DNA of 64,000 nt, from positions 62,001 to 126,000 of the forward strand of contig NZ_JBHTMP010000010.1 of assembly GCF_042679305.1 (NCBI RefSeq), given 5' to 3'. Below are positions 9,926 to 19,394 of this stretch, one piece after another. How positions within the stretch are numbered: the stretch's first letter is position 1; each line of letters begins with the position of its first letter. The position numbers and the translations under genes are program-made. The stretch is from Micromonospora_H sonneratiae. GTDB taxonomy: Bacteria; Actinomycetota; Actinomycetes; Mycobacteriales; Micromonosporaceae. The notes beneath the pieces are model-generated. The model made no database searches. It saw only the letters and a program-made list of their open reading frames with translations, and was not told the DNA's origin.

Positions 9926-10728
9926 CTGGGTACCTTGGCGGAGCGCAGACCGGTCGACCCGTCGAACGCCGGCACGTTGACCGTGGAGATCGTCTCGCGG
10001 TATCCGAGTTGGTAGTGCTCGACAGCGTCCCGGAACAACTGGACTCCCTGGGAAGCGGCGAGGGCTCGCTGCATGGCAGCGGGGTCGCCGATTGCTGTGA
10101 TCTTGAAGGGGGGCGAGTAGACCCGCCCGTGTAGCAGCAGGGTGTTGCCCACGCAGCGTACCGCGCTGGTGGTGAGTACGCGGACGTTCATGATTGACAT
10201 GGCCTCGGCGCCACCGGCCCAGAGGGCGTTGACGACCGCCTGTACGTCGCTCTGGTGGACGACGAGGTCGTCGTTGGTGGCGCCTTCCGGCAGCGTGTTG
10301 TCGCCCTGTCGTGGGGCGTCGTTGAGCTCGACGGTGATGCCCGGCCCGGTCAGCGCGGTGAGGCCAGCCTTCTGCCGGTTGACCGCGGCCCGGTCACGCT
10401 GGGCGGCGATGGGCGCGTCGGAGCCGGCCAGTGCCTCGGTCTCGCTCTCGACCTGGGCGCGTAGTTCGGCGGCCCGTGCCTCGCTGGCGGCCAACTGGTC
10501 GTGGCGGTTCTGGATCAGTTGAGCGAGCTGTGGCCGACGGTCCTCACGCAACGAGGTACCGCCGGCGCTGGTCGCCGTAGTGGTGAAGAGGAGCCCGGCG
10601 GCGAGGGCGATCACCGGTACGCCGATGGACCAGCCGGAACGGCGTTGCCCGGGCCGTCGGGGCAGCAGGCCGACGGCAGCCCGCCGCAGAACCTTGCGCC
10701 AGGATGCCGCGCCGGACGTGTACTCCAC
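9922..10728 (-). CDS. DUF881 membrane-anchored extracytoplasmic protein
   Basis: DUF881 protein of unknown biochemical role, found at this locus across Actinobacteria between crgA and the sortase gene. It has an N-terminal membrane helix (VPVIALAAGLLF), a predicted coiled coil (HDQLAASEARAAELRAQVES) and the DUF881 body with GPGITVELNDAP and LVVHQSDVQAVVNALW. The frame is open to 10770, but GTG at 10728 has a strong GAAGGAGG site four bases upstream (10733-10740) and is preferred. The 3' end overlaps the sortase start (GTGA). A role in envelope assembly or division is suggested only by neighbours. Confidence 0.9.
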   Translation of the reverse strand: MEYTSGAASWRKVLRRAAVGLLPRRPGQRRSGWSIGVPVIALAAGLLFTTTATSAGGTSLREDRRPQLAQLIQNRHDQLAASEARAAELRAQVESETEALAGSDAPIAAQRDRAAVNRQKAGLTALTGPGITVELNDAPRQGDNTLPEGATNDDLVVHQSDVQAVVNALWAGGAEAMSIMNVRVLTTSAVRCVGNTLLLHGRVYSPPFKITAIGDPAAMQRALAASQGVQLFRDAVEHYQLGYRETISTVNVPAFDGSTGLRSAKVPR

Positions 10729-10992
10729 CGACCCTCCTTCGCCTGAGGCTGCTGAGCCCCTGGACATCACGAGTGCTTAGCCGCTATTGGTCCGATATGG
10801 GCGTTTTATCAGCCCGCCGTGCTGTAATCGTGACGCCTATTCTGCTCACCGTACGCACTCGGGTGGCGCTATTCATGGCCTGATCGGTCTGTCGCGACTA
10901 CGCTAGCTGTCGAACATTATTGGCCATGGACCGTCGCCCCGCGCCCGGTTGTCAGGCCGGACGAGGAATGCCACCCCCCGCAGGAGAGCGTC

Positions 10993-11256
10993 GTGCCCAA
11001 GTCTCAGGTCCGTAAGAAGAAGGTGTACACCCCGCCGACGGATGTCCGCCCGACGGCGACTGCGGCAACGCGTAAGCCTAGCCCCATCTGGGTGCCGATC
11101 GCCGCCGTCTCGTTGATCGTCTTCGGCATCGGCTGGCTGGTGGTCTATTACCTGTCCGAGACCGCCTACCCGGTCGCGACCTGGCAGTACTGGAACCTCG
11201 CCGTCGGATTCGGAGCGATGGTCGCATCGCTGATCCTGCTGTCCCGCTGGCGTTGA
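10993..11256 (+). CDS. crgA: Cell division protein CrgA
   Basis: Small integral membrane protein of the actinobacterial divisome that binds FtsZ, FtsQ and penicillin-binding proteins. The 87-residue protein has the conserved start MPKSQVRKKK, a first helix VPIAAVSLIVFGIGWLVVYY, the YPVATWQYWN motif between helices and a second helix ending in LLSRWR. GTG start at 10993 with AGGAGA upstream at 10981. Its placement beside the DUF881/sortase group and close to pknAB is the classical origin-proximal arrangement. Confidence 0.96.
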   Translation: MPKSQVRKKKVYTPPTDVRPTATAATRKPSPIWVPIAAVSLIVFGIGWLVVYYLSETAYPVATWQYWNLAVGFGAMVASLILLSRWR

Positions 11257-11457
11257 CCCGTTCCTCCGGCGTCGTCCGACCCGTCCGTCGGGGTCGTCGA
11301 CCGACCCGCCGACGTTGACAGCGGCTTCGCGGGATGTCAAAACTGATCTAGCCCGTACCGGCTCGGCGACGTGACCGCAGAGCCGGTGCTCAGGGCTATG
11401 TTCGACGCAACCAAGGCTGTTCGAGGGGCAGTGTGACGTAGCTGCGACGTTAGTCAC

Positions 11458-11473
11458 GTTACTGATCGGTAAC
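11458..11473. promoter_or_regulatory. 16-bp palindromic operator upstream of etfD-like gene
   Basis: GTTACTGATCGGTAAC is an inverted repeat (GTTAC/GTAAC arms) 78 bp before the gene at 11551. The same 16 bases occur at 53217 before the acyl-CoA dehydrogenase gene. It looks like a TetR-family type operator; the regulator is not in the window. Confidence 0.7.
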
Positions 11474-11550
11474 CTAGCGCGTAGGCTGCACCCAACGACC
11501 GGTGCCGCCGGTCACCCAGCCGCTCGCCCCGCAGATCGGGAGGCCAACGC

Positions 11551-13737
11551 ATGGGCAGCCTACAGATTGTCACCACGGTCCTCGCGGCCGCCATCACCGC
11601 AGTCGCGGTGTGGCTGGCGGTGCGGGCCGTCCTGCGTATGGTGGCGGTCGTCCGTCAGGGCCAGCCCGACCCGGAGCGCTTCAACGACAAGGGCACCCGG
11701 ACGAAGACGATGCTGACCGAGACCGTCGGTCACACCCGGATGCTGCGGTGGAGCGTCGTCGGCGCGGCGCACTGGTTCGTGATGATCGGCTTCATCGTGC
11801 TGTCCACGCTGGTGCTCGAGGCGTACTTCGAGGTGGTCAGCCCGACCGCCGGACTGCCGCTGATCGGCCACTGGGTCGTCTTCGGGCTGGTCACCGAGAT
11901 CATCGGGGTGCTGGGCACAGTCGGCATTCTGGTGCTGATCGGGATCCGCCTGGCCAACCGGCCGGCCAACCCCAACCGGCGGTCACGCTTCACCGGGTCG
12001 ACCATGTGGCAGGGCTACTTCGTCGAGGCCGTGGTGCTGGCCGTACTGGTCTTCGGTTTCGTGATCCGGGGCTTCAAGGTCGCGACCGACCACTTCGAGT
12101 ACCCGCTCTGGGCCACCCCGGTCAGCCACGCCGTCGGCGCGGTGCTGCCGGCCTGGGAGGGCGGGATCAGCGTCGCCGCCCTCATCAAGATCTGCATCTC
12201 GATGACCTGGCTGATCGTCATCGCGCTGAACGTGACGATGGGCGTCGCCTGGCACCGGTTCTCCGCCTTCCCCAACATCTTCTTCAAGCGCAACCCGGGC
12301 CAACCCGGCTCCGGCCTCGGCGCCCTCCGGCCGATGATGAGCGACGGCAAGCCGCTCGACTTCGAGGAGGCCGACCCGGAGAAGGACCAGTTCGGCGTCG
12401 CCCAGGTCGAGCAGTTCACCTGGAAGGGCCTGCTCGACTTCACCACCTGCACCGAGTGCGGCCGGTGCCAGTCGCAGTGCCCCGCCTGGAACACCGGCAA
12501 GCCGCTCTCGCCGAAGCTGCTGGTGCTGTCGCTGCGCGACCACGCGTACGCCAAGGCCCCCTACCTCCTGGCCGGGGGCGGCAAGGACCTCACCGGCGAG
12601 GAGAAGGCCACCGCCGCCCAACTCGCCCACGTGGACGTACTCGCCCTAGCCGAGGCCGACCGACCGCTGATCGGTGGGGCCGAGGAGGGCGGCATCATCG
12701 ACCCGGACGTGCTCTGGTCCTGCACCACCTGTGGTGCCTGCGTCGAGCAGTGCCCGGTCGACATCGAGCACATCGACCACATCGTCGACATGCGTCGCTA
12801 CCAGGTGCTGATCGAGTCGAGCTTCCCGTCCGAGGCCGGCGTGATGCTGCGCAACCTGGAGAACAAGGGCAACCCGTGGGGCGCGCCGCCCAACACCCGG
12901 GAGGACTGGACCAAGGGGCTGGACTTCGAGGTGCCCCGGGTCGGCGAGGTCGAGGACTTCGAGTACCTCTTCTGGGTCGGCTGCGCCGGGGCCTTCGAGG
13001 ACCGGGCGAAGAAGACCACCCGGGCGGTGGCCACTCTGCTGCACGAGGCCGGAGTCGACTTCGCCATCCTCGGTGAGGGCGAGACCTGCACCGGTGACCC
13101 GGCCCGGCGACTCGGCAACGAGTTCGTCTTCCAGATGCTGGCCCAGCAGAACGTGGAGACCCTCAACGAGGCGTTCGGCGACCGTGAACCGGCCAAGCGC
13201 AAGATCGTCGCTACCTGCCCGCACTGCTTCAACACGCTGGGCAACGAGTACGGCCAGGTCGGCGGCCACTTCGAGGTCGTACACCACACCCAGTTGCTGG
13301 CCCACCTGGTCGCCACCGGCAAACTCACCCCGGTCCAGCCGATCGACGGCGGCGTCACCTACCACGACCCGTGCTACCTGGGTCGGCACAACCGGGTCTT
13401 CTCCCCGCCCCGCGAGGTGCTCGACAGCGCGACGCAGGGCGTGACCGAGATGCCGCGTAACAGCGAGCGCTCCTTCTGCTGCGGTGCCGGCGGTGCCCGG
13501 ATGTGGATGGAGGAGCGGATCGGCAAGCGGATCAACGTCGACCGGGTCGAGGAGGCGCTCTCCACCGGAGCGAAGACCATCGCGGTGGGTTGCCCGTTCT
13601 GCACCACGATGCTCAGCGACGGCGTCACCGGCAAGGGCGTCGCCGAAGAGGTCGAGGTGATCGACGTGGCGACCGTACTGCTCCGCTCGGTCAAGCCCGA
13701 GGCGCAGAGCCAGCCCGAGGCGGCCACCACCGCCTAG
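11551..13737 (+). CDS. etfD: Membrane Fe-S oxidoreductase, EtfD/heterodisulfide-reductase-like
   Basis: Probable membrane ETF dehydrogenase that passes electrons from acyl-CoA dehydrogenases, via electron-transfer flavoprotein, to the quinone pool. The 728-residue protein has about six N-terminal helices with histidines suited to haem or quinone binding. Two 4Fe-4S clusters follow: CTECGRCQSQCP from Cys300 and CTTCGACVEQCPVD from Cys391. Two Cys-rich CCG domains come next (ETCTGDPARR, ATCPHCFN; DPCYLGRHN, SFCCGAGGARMW). This architecture matches M. tuberculosis Rv0338c (EtfD), which is required for beta-oxidation. It is a single gene with ATG at 11551 and its own palindromic operator shared with the FadE5-like gene. 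Confidence 0.88.
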   Translation: MGSLQIVTTVLAAAITAVAVWLAVRAVLRMVAVVRQGQPDPERFNDKGTRTKTMLTETVGHTRMLRWSVVGAAHWFVMIGFIVLSTLVLEAYFEVVSPTAGLPLIGHWVVFGLVTEIIGVLGTVGILVLIGIRLANRPANPNRRSRFTGSTMWQGYFVEAVVLAVLVFGFVIRGFKVATDHFEYPLWATPVSHAVGAVLPAWEGGISVAALIKICISMTWLIVIALNVTMGVAWHRFSAFPNIFFKRNPGQPGSGLGALRPMMSDGKPLDFEEADPEKDQFGVAQVEQFTWKGLLDFTTCTECGRCQSQCPAWNTGKPLSPKLLVLSLRDHAYAKAPYLLAGGGKDLTGEEKATAAQLAHVDVLALAEADRPLIGGAEEGGIIDPDVLWSCTTCGACVEQCPVDIEHIDHIVDMRRYQVLIESSFPSEAGVMLRNLENKGNPWGAPPNTREDWTKGLDFEVPRVGEVEDFEYLFWVGCAGAFEDRAKKTTRAVATLLHEAGVDFAILGEGETCTGDPARRLGNEFVFQMLAQQNVETLNEAFGDREPAKRKIVATCPHCFNTLGNEYGQVGGHFEVVHHTQLLAHLVATGKLTPVQPIDGGVTYHDPCYLGRHNRVFSPPREVLDSATQGVTEMPRNSERSFCCGAGGARMWMEERIGKRINVDRVEEALSTGAKTIAVGCPFCTTMLSDGVTGKGVAEEVEVIDVATVLLRSVKPEAQSQPEAATTA

Positions 13738-13933
13738 GGCCGGGGTCGAGTCGACATCGAAGCCTGGCTGGCCTGAGGGTTCTCGGGCGAATACTCGGCT
13801 GCGGGTGACGCTGCCTCGACCTAGACTCCGTCGGCGGGCCGCTGGCACCCTGTCGGCAGTGGTCGCACCGGACCGAATGGCAGCGACAGCCGTCTCGATC
13901 TCGAAGGTCAACCGATCGGAGATGAGCAGCAGA

Positions 13934-14653
13934 ATGACCTGTGAACTCTTTGCGGTCAGCTTCGACGCGAGCCAACCTCAACGTCTCGCCCGGTTCTGGT
14001 TCGGGGTCCTGGACTGGCAGCTGATCGACGATCCGGACGGTGCCGCACTCCTGCCCAGTGACGACACCGGGTTCCGGATCCGCTTTCTGCCGACGCAACG
14101 GCAGAAGGTCGGGCAGAACCGGATGCACTTCGATCTGACGAGTACCTCCCTGGAGGGCCAGCAGCAGACGGTGGCCAGGGCGCTGGAACTTGGTGCCCGG
14201 CACATCGACATCGGCCAAGATCCTGACGATGGCCATGTGGTGCTTGCCGACCCCGAAGGCAACGAGTTCTGCGTCATCGAGCCGGGCAACAACTTTCTTG
14301 CCGACTGTGGATTCATCGGAGCGCTGGCCTGCGACGGTTCCCAGGAGGTCGGATACTTCTGGAGCGCGGCGCTGGGGTGGCCGCTGGTCTGGGACCAGGA
14401 CCAGGAGACCGCGATCCGGTCGCCGTTCGGCGGTCCGAAGATCACCTGGGGCGGTCCACCCCTGATGCCGAATACGGGCAAGCAGCGACTGCACTTCGAC
14501 CTCACTCCATCTGCCGACAGCGATCAGCAGACCGAGGTCGACCGGCTGCTCTCCCTCGGGGCGACCCGAATCGGCATCGGCCAGGGTGAGGTCGGCTGGG
14601 TGGTGCTGGCCGATCCCGATGGCAACGAGTTCTGTGTGTTGACGTCCCACTAG
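13934..14653 (+). CDS. Glyoxalase-fold (VOC) protein with two domains
   Basis: About 239 residues made of two vicinal-oxygen-chelate modules. Each contains FDxSQ.., a ..RxxFDLT strand and the repeated ending VVLADPEGNEFCVIE / VVLADPDGNEFCVLT. This pattern is common in actinobacterial VOC proteins of unknown substrate; bleomycin-resistance or dioxygenase-like roles are possible but not shown. The frame is open from 13805, but homology begins at MTCELFAVSF (ATG 13934); ATG 13922, directly after GGAG, is the alternative. It is apparently monocistronic. Confidence 0.8.
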   Translation: MTCELFAVSFDASQPQRLARFWFGVLDWQLIDDPDGAALLPSDDTGFRIRFLPTQRQKVGQNRMHFDLTSTSLEGQQQTVARALELGARHIDIGQDPDDGHVVLADPEGNEFCVIEPGNNFLADCGFIGALACDGSQEVGYFWSAALGWPLVWDQDQETAIRSPFGGPKITWGGPPLMPNTGKQRLHFDLTPSADSDQQTEVDRLLSLGATRIGIGQGEVGWVVLADPDGNEFCVLTSH

Positions 14654-14950
14654 CGCGGCAGGCCGGGTCCTGCGGATCATGGGTGTGCTGACGGGCCGGC
14701 CACGCCACCTAAGACAGCGGAGCGTTGCGCCCAGGCGTGATCAGCGACAAGCGGTCAGCAAGATCCGGATAAACCGGGCCGGATGGGTCCTGACGTAGCG
14801 TGCGACCGGGTACCGGGCCCGGATGGGTGCGGAAAACCACACCCGCTGACGGCGGGGTCCCCCATGGTCGCCGGAGCGGACCGGCCCTAGCGTCGGTGCC
14901 ATGATGACTGTCCGGACGAGAATGCCCCGATACCGGCCGGCTCGGCTGAC

Positions 14951-16129
14951 ATGAAGATGCTGCACGCCTGGCTCCGTGCGCTCTACCGGATCTGCGAACC
15001 GATCAGGGTGTTCACCCTGGCGGCCGGGGTCGCGTTGGGGGCGGCCACCGCGCTGGTCGGCCTGCTGTACCTCGCCGTAGCGGCGCTGGCGTACGCCGTC
15101 CTGGGATTCGTGCCACGGGTGCGGCAGCGGATCACCGGGGTTGCCCGCCGACTCGCCGAGTACGACCGGCGCCGGGTCGAACGGTTCCTGGGCGGGGCTC
15201 CGGCCGGCGTGGTCACCGACGCCCGGGCGGTGGGCTACCTCGCCGTCCGGGTGCCGCTCGGTGCGCTCGGCGGGACGGTGCTGCTGCTCCTGCTGTACGG
15301 CGCGCTGACGGGGTTCGCCGTCGTCGTCGGCTGGATCGTGGGCCGACCGGTCGACGACATCGAAGCCACTCCGTTCATTGTGGTGTACTTCGCGATCCTC
15401 GGTGTGGTGCTGCTCTTCCTCGCCGTACAGGGGATCGTCGGGGTGGCCGCGCTCGATCGCCGGCTCACCCGGGCGCTGCTCGGGCCGACCGAGAAGGCGC
15501 ACTACGAACAGCGCATCGCCGTACTGTCGGCGGCCCGGGCCGAGATCGTCGCCGCCGTCGACGCCGAACGCCGCCGCATCGAACGGGACCTGCACGACGG
15601 GGTGCAACAGCGGCTCGTCGCCCTCGGCATGCTGCTCGGCCGGGCCCGTCGTGCCACCGACCCGGTGAAGGCGGACGACCTGCTCCGGCAGGCGCACGAG
15701 GAGTCCGCCGGGGTACTGGCCGAACTGCGCGAGGTCGCCTGGCGGGTTTATCCGTCGGCGCTGGATGACGGGGGTCTACCCGCCGCGCTGGAGATCGTCG
15801 CCGAGCGGTCCCCGGTGCCGGTACGGGTGGCGTTGGACGTGCCGGTCCGGCCCGACCCGGCGGTCGAGACGGTTGCCTACTTCGTGGTCTGTGAGGCGGT
15901 CACCAACGCCGCCAAGCACTCCCGGGCGAGCCGGGTGGAGGTCGGGGTGGCCTGCCTCGGCGACGTCGTACACGTGCGGATCCAGGACGATGGGGTGGGC
16001 GGGGCCGATCCGACCGGTGGCGGCCTGGCCGGCCTGCATCGGCGGGTCACCGCCCTCGACGGGCAACTCCATGTCCACAGCCCGGTCGGCGGACCGACCA
16101 CGATCACCGCGGAGCTGCCATGCGCCTGA
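14951..16129 (+). CDS. NarL-type sensor histidine kinase
   Basis: Two-component sensor of the HisKA_3 family. Two or three hydrophobic segments lie in residues 20-155 (around 20-55, 100-125 and 140-160). The dimerisation/phosphoacceptor segment is ERRRIERDLHDGVQQR with His215. The ATPase domain has the N box NAAKHS at Asn319 and the G box DDGVGGADPTGGGLAGL. ATG at 14951 is the first in-frame start. It overlaps the response regulator gene by 10 bp, so the two are coupled. The stimulus is unknown; no extracytoplasmic sensing domain of size is present, as in sensors that detect membrane state. Confidence 0.93.
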   Translation: MKMLHAWLRALYRICEPIRVFTLAAGVALGAATALVGLLYLAVAALAYAVLGFVPRVRQRITGVARRLAEYDRRRVERFLGGAPAGVVTDARAVGYLAVRVPLGALGGTVLLLLLYGALTGFAVVVGWIVGRPVDDIEATPFIVVYFAILGVVLLFLAVQGIVGVAALDRRLTRALLGPTEKAHYEQRIAVLSAARAEIVAAVDAERRRIERDLHDGVQQRLVALGMLLGRARRATDPVKADDLLRQAHEESAGVLAELREVAWRVYPSALDDGGLPAALEIVAERSPVPVRVALDVPVRPDPAVETVAYFVVCEAVTNAAKHSRASRVEVGVACLGDVVHVRIQDDGVGGADPTGGGLAGLHRRVTALDGQLHVHSPVGGPTTITAELPCA

Positions 16130-16764
16130 TCCTCGCCGAAGACTCGGCCCTGCTGCGCGAGGGACTGGTTCGGTTGCTCACCGACGAGGGCCACGAGGTG
16201 CTGGCCGCCGTGGGTGACGCCGAACAACTGCTGGCCGCCGTCGCCGCCACCCCACCCGATCTCATCGTCGTCGACGTACGGATGCCGCCCACCCACACCG
16301 ACGAGGGTCTGCGGGCCGCGTTGGAGATCCGGCGACGCTGGCCCGACGTCGGGGTGCTGGTGCTGTCCCAGTACGTCGAGAAGCGCTACGCCGCCGAACT
16401 GCTCGGTGGCACCGCCAGCGGGGTGGGATACCTGCTGAAGGACCGGGTGGTCCAGGTCGGGGAGTTCCTGGACGCGCTGGACCGGGTGGCCGCGGGCGGT
16501 GCCGCCTTCGACCCGGAGGTGGTACGCCAACTGCTTGCCCGTACGACGCGGGTGGACCCGCTGGCGGCCCTCACACCCCGGGAACGGGACGTGCTGGAAC
16601 ACATGGCACAGGGATGCACCAACGCGCACATCGCGGCGAAGTTGCACGTGTCGCAGAGTGCGGTCGAGAAGCACGTGAACGCCATCTTCGACAAGCTCGA
16701 CCTGGCCCACGTCACCGGCTACAGCCGTCGGGTGCTCGCCGTGCTGCGCTACCTCGGCACCTGA
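16120..16764 (+). CDS. NarL/FixJ-family response regulator
   Basis: Transcription factor paired with the preceding kinase. The receiver domain starts MRLILAEDSALLREGL, with phosphoacceptor Asp52 in IVVDVRMPP. The LuxR-type helix-turn-helix starts at LTPRERDVLEHMAQG and includes the recognition helix region VSQSAVEKHVNAIFDKL. At 214 residues it has standard length. ATG overlaps the kinase gene by 10 bp. It resembles the second regulator at 37639-38298 in length and overlap layout; the two systems look like paralogues. Confidence 0.94.
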   Translation: MRLILAEDSALLREGLVRLLTDEGHEVLAAVGDAEQLLAAVAATPPDLIVVDVRMPPTHTDEGLRAALEIRRRWPDVGVLVLSQYVEKRYAAELLGGTASGVGYLLKDRVVQVGEFLDALDRVAAGGAAFDPEVVRQLLARTTRVDPLAALTPRERDVLEHMAQGCTNAHIAAKLHVSQSAVEKHVNAIFDKLDLAHVTGYSRRVLAVLRYLGT

Positions 16765-16791
16765 CGAGCCACCGGGGGCGGTTGGGTTGCC

Positions 16792-18201
16792 GTGGCCCGG
16801 AAACTGGTACTCGTGTCGATGCGTTCCGTCGTGGAACAATCGGCCCGAGGTGAACCGATCATCGACGGCTTGCTATTGACCACCGTATTGCCCCTTGTCG
16901 GCTTCGTCCTGCTGACCGGCGGCAACGCCTTCTTCGTGGCGGCCGAGTTCGCGCTGGTGACCGTCGACCGGGCGGAGATCGAGCAACGGGCGGGCAGCGG
17001 TGACCGCCGGGCGCGGACGGTCCGCGACGCGCTACGGGAGCTGTCGTTCCAGCTCTCCGGCGCGCAACTCGGCATCACCATCACCGCCCTGCTCACCGGC
17101 TATCTGGCCGAGCCGGCGCTGGCCAAGATCTTCGCCCCGGTGATCCGCCCGATCACCGGAGCCGCCACCGACAAGGTCACCCCGCTGCTGGCCCTGGCGT
17201 TGGCCACCCTGCTGTCGATGCTCTTCGGTGAACTCGTACCGAAGAACGCGGCGCTGGCCCGGCCGATGCCTACCGCGCTGGCCACCGCGGCACCCATGCG
17301 GGCCTTCTCCGCAGCGCTCGGCTGGCTCATCCGGGGTCTCAACAACTCAGCCAACTGGCTGGTCCGGAGGTTCGGGATCGAACCACAGGAGGAGCTGGCC
17401 AGCGCCCGGTCCCCGGACGAGCTGGGCCTGCTGGCCGCGATCTCCGCCCGGGCAGGTGCCCTGCCACCGGACACCGCCCGACTGCTCCAACGGACGATCC
17501 GGTTCGGTGACAAGCGGGCCGCCGAGGCGATGACCCCACGGGTGGACGTGGTGGCGTTGCGGTCCGGTGCCACGGTCGCCGAACTGCTGACCCTCGCCCA
17601 GGAGACCGGCCGCACCCGCTTTCCGGTGTACGAGGAGACCGTGGACCTGGTCACCGGAGTGGTCGGCGTGCCCGACGCGCTCGGCGTACCGCTGAACCGG
17701 CGATCGACCACGACGGTGGCCTCGGTGGCCCGCGAGCCGGTCTACGTGCCGGAGAGCCTGGATCTGGACGGGGTCCTGGCGGCACTGCGCGCGGCCGGCG
17801 CGGACCTGGCGATCGTGGTCGACGAGTACGGCGGCACCGACGGAGTGGTGACCGTCGAGGACCTGGTCGAGGAACTGGTCGGGGAGATCACCGACGAGTT
17901 CGACCCGAATCCGGTGGCCGACAGTGAACGGATGGAGCTGACCGCGCCGGGCGGTGAACGGACCGTCCTGGTCGACGGCGTGCTCCGGGCGGACGAACTG
18001 GCCGAGTGGACCGGATTCCGGCTACCCGACGGGCCGTACGAGACCCTGGCCGGCTTCCTGCTGGCCCGGCTCGGACACATTCCGGTCGCCGGGGAACTGG
18101 TGGTCGAGGAAGGGTACGAGTTCACCGTGGTGGAGGTGGAACGGCACCGGATCGAGCAGGTGCGGGTGGTCCGGCCGACCGATCCCGGCGGGACCACATG
18201 A
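16792..18201 (+). CDS. CNNM/CorC-type membrane protein with CBS domains (first of pair)
   Basis: HlyC/CorC family protein, probably an ion transporter or Mg2+/Co2+ efflux-related protein. It has an N-terminal DUF21/CNNM membrane domain of three to four helices (GGNAFFVAAEFALVTVDRAE, SGAQLGITITALL, LLFGELVPKNAAL), two CBS modules (the second with VVDEYGGTDGVVTVEDLVEE) and a C-terminal CorC_HlyC domain (RTVLVDGVLRADELAEW). GTG at 16792 is used; the N-terminal 25 residues are unsupported and a later start, for example ATG 16819, is possible. It ends in an ATGA overlap with the paralogue that follows. Confidence 0.9.
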   Translation: MARKLVLVSMRSVVEQSARGEPIIDGLLLTTVLPLVGFVLLTGGNAFFVAAEFALVTVDRAEIEQRAGSGDRRARTVRDALRELSFQLSGAQLGITITALLTGYLAEPALAKIFAPVIRPITGAATDKVTPLLALALATLLSMLFGELVPKNAALARPMPTALATAAPMRAFSAALGWLIRGLNNSANWLVRRFGIEPQEELASARSPDELGLLAAISARAGALPPDTARLLQRTIRFGDKRAAEAMTPRVDVVALRSGATVAELLTLAQETGRTRFPVYEETVDLVTGVVGVPDALGVPLNRRSTTTVASVAREPVYVPESLDLDGVLAALRAAGADLAIVVDEYGGTDGVVTVEDLVEELVGEITDEFDPNPVADSERMELTAPGGERTVLVDGVLRADELAEWTGFRLPDGPYETLAGFLLARLGHIPVAGELVVEEGYEFTVVEVERHRIEQVRVVRPTDPGGTT

Positions 18202-19253
18202 CCGAGCTGCTCGTCACGGTCCTGCTGTTGCTCGGTAACGCGTTCTTCGTGGGCAGCGAGTTCGCCCTGATCGCGTCCCGCCGTACGGTGATCGAGCCAT
18301 TGGCGGCGACGTCCAAACGCGCCCGGTGGGCACTGTCGGCGATGAACCAGATCCCGCTCATGATCGCCGGAGCGCAGCTCGGCATCACCATCTGCTCACT
18401 GGGCCTGGGGGCGATCGCCGAGCCGGCCCTGGCCCACCTGCTGGAAGAGCCGTTCCGCGCCCTGGGGGTGCCACAGCGGGCGGTGCACCCGGTCGCCTTC
18501 GTACTCGCCCTGGGGCTCGTCGTCTTCCTGCACACGGTGGTCGGCGAGATGGTGCCGAAGAACATCACCCTGGCCGGACCGGAGCCGTCCGCGCTCTGGC
18601 TCGGTCCGGCGATGCTGGCCTTCTGCCTGGCGACCAAGCCGCTGCTGCTGGCGATGAAGTGGGCGTCCCGGCGCGTACTGCGGCTGTGGCGGATCGAGGC
18701 GACCGACGCGGTCAAGACGGTCTTCACCGCCGACGAGATGGTCGGCCTGGTCGCCCAGGCCCGCACCGAGGGGCTGCTCGGTTCGGAGGAGCATGCCCGG
18801 ATCACCAACGCGTTGGCGCTGCACCGGCGGACCGCGGCGGACGCGTTGCGACCGTGGGCGGTGGTGACGACAGTCGCCGAGGACGTCTCACCGGCGCTAC
18901 TGGAGGTGCTGTCCACCCGTACCGGTCGGTCCCGGTTTCCGGTCGTGCAACGGTCCAGCCGTCGGGTGCTGGGCTTCGTGCACGTCAAGGACATCCTCGG
19001 TTACCGGGGACCGGGCCGGCTGGCCCCACTGCCGGCCGGGTTGATCCGCCCGCTGGCCGTGGTGCCGCCGGAGCGTACGCTGGCCGACCTGTTGCTGGTG
19101 ATGCGCCGGGAACGCTGGCACATGGTGTTGATTAGTGACGGACGTTCGCCGTTGGGTGTGGTAACCCTTGATGATGTGCTCACCGCGGTGGTCGGCAATT
19201 CGACCGAGCCGGCTGTGTCGGTGTCGGTACCGACAGTCGCGGATTCGAGTTGA
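18198..19253 (+). CDS. CNNM/CorC-type membrane protein with CBS domains (second of pair)
   Basis: A 351-residue paralogue of the preceding protein. The DUF21 membrane domain has GNAFFVGSEFALIASRR, GAQLGITICSLGLGA and VGEMVPKNITLAGP; CBS modules follow near 200-330, with WHMVLISDGRSPLGVVTLDD. The CorC_HlyC C-terminal domain of its partner is missing, so it is shorter than usual. ATG 18198 overlaps the upstream stop (ATGA), which fixes the start although the frame extends upstream to 18006. Tandem long/short pairs of this family are common in actinobacteria and may form a heteromer (inference). Confidence 0.9.
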   Translation: MTELLVTVLLLLGNAFFVGSEFALIASRRTVIEPLAATSKRARWALSAMNQIPLMIAGAQLGITICSLGLGAIAEPALAHLLEEPFRALGVPQRAVHPVAFVLALGLVVFLHTVVGEMVPKNITLAGPEPSALWLGPAMLAFCLATKPLLLAMKWASRRVLRLWRIEATDAVKTVFTADEMVGLVAQARTEGLLGSEEHARITNALALHRRTAADALRPWAVVTTVAEDVSPALLEVLSTRTGRSRFPVVQRSSRRVLGFVHVKDILGYRGPGRLAPLPAGLIRPLAVVPPERTLADLLLVMRRERWHMVLISDGRSPLGVVTLDDVLTAVVGNSTEPAVSVSVPTVADSS

Positions 19254-19394
19254 GTCGGATCAGCGGAGTTGACGCCTATCTTGATTCGTCGAGAATCCTT
19301 CCCTAATGTGGGGCACCGACCGTTTGCGGGTAGTCGACCTCCCACTTCCCCTTTCAAAGGCGCCCCGGCGGTCGGTCACAAAGGAGTCGCGCCG

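Noticed and set aside
11502..13076. Open frame of 524 codons overlapping the EtfD-like gene on the same strand
   Set aside because: Arg/Gly/Pro-rich shadow of the real frame, which carries both Fe-S motifs.
19254..19394. Possible second c-di-AMP riboswitch before the first NlpC/P60 gene
   Set aside because: None of the conserved ydaO segments (GGGGTGAATCC, AACCCGTCAGCTAA) is present.
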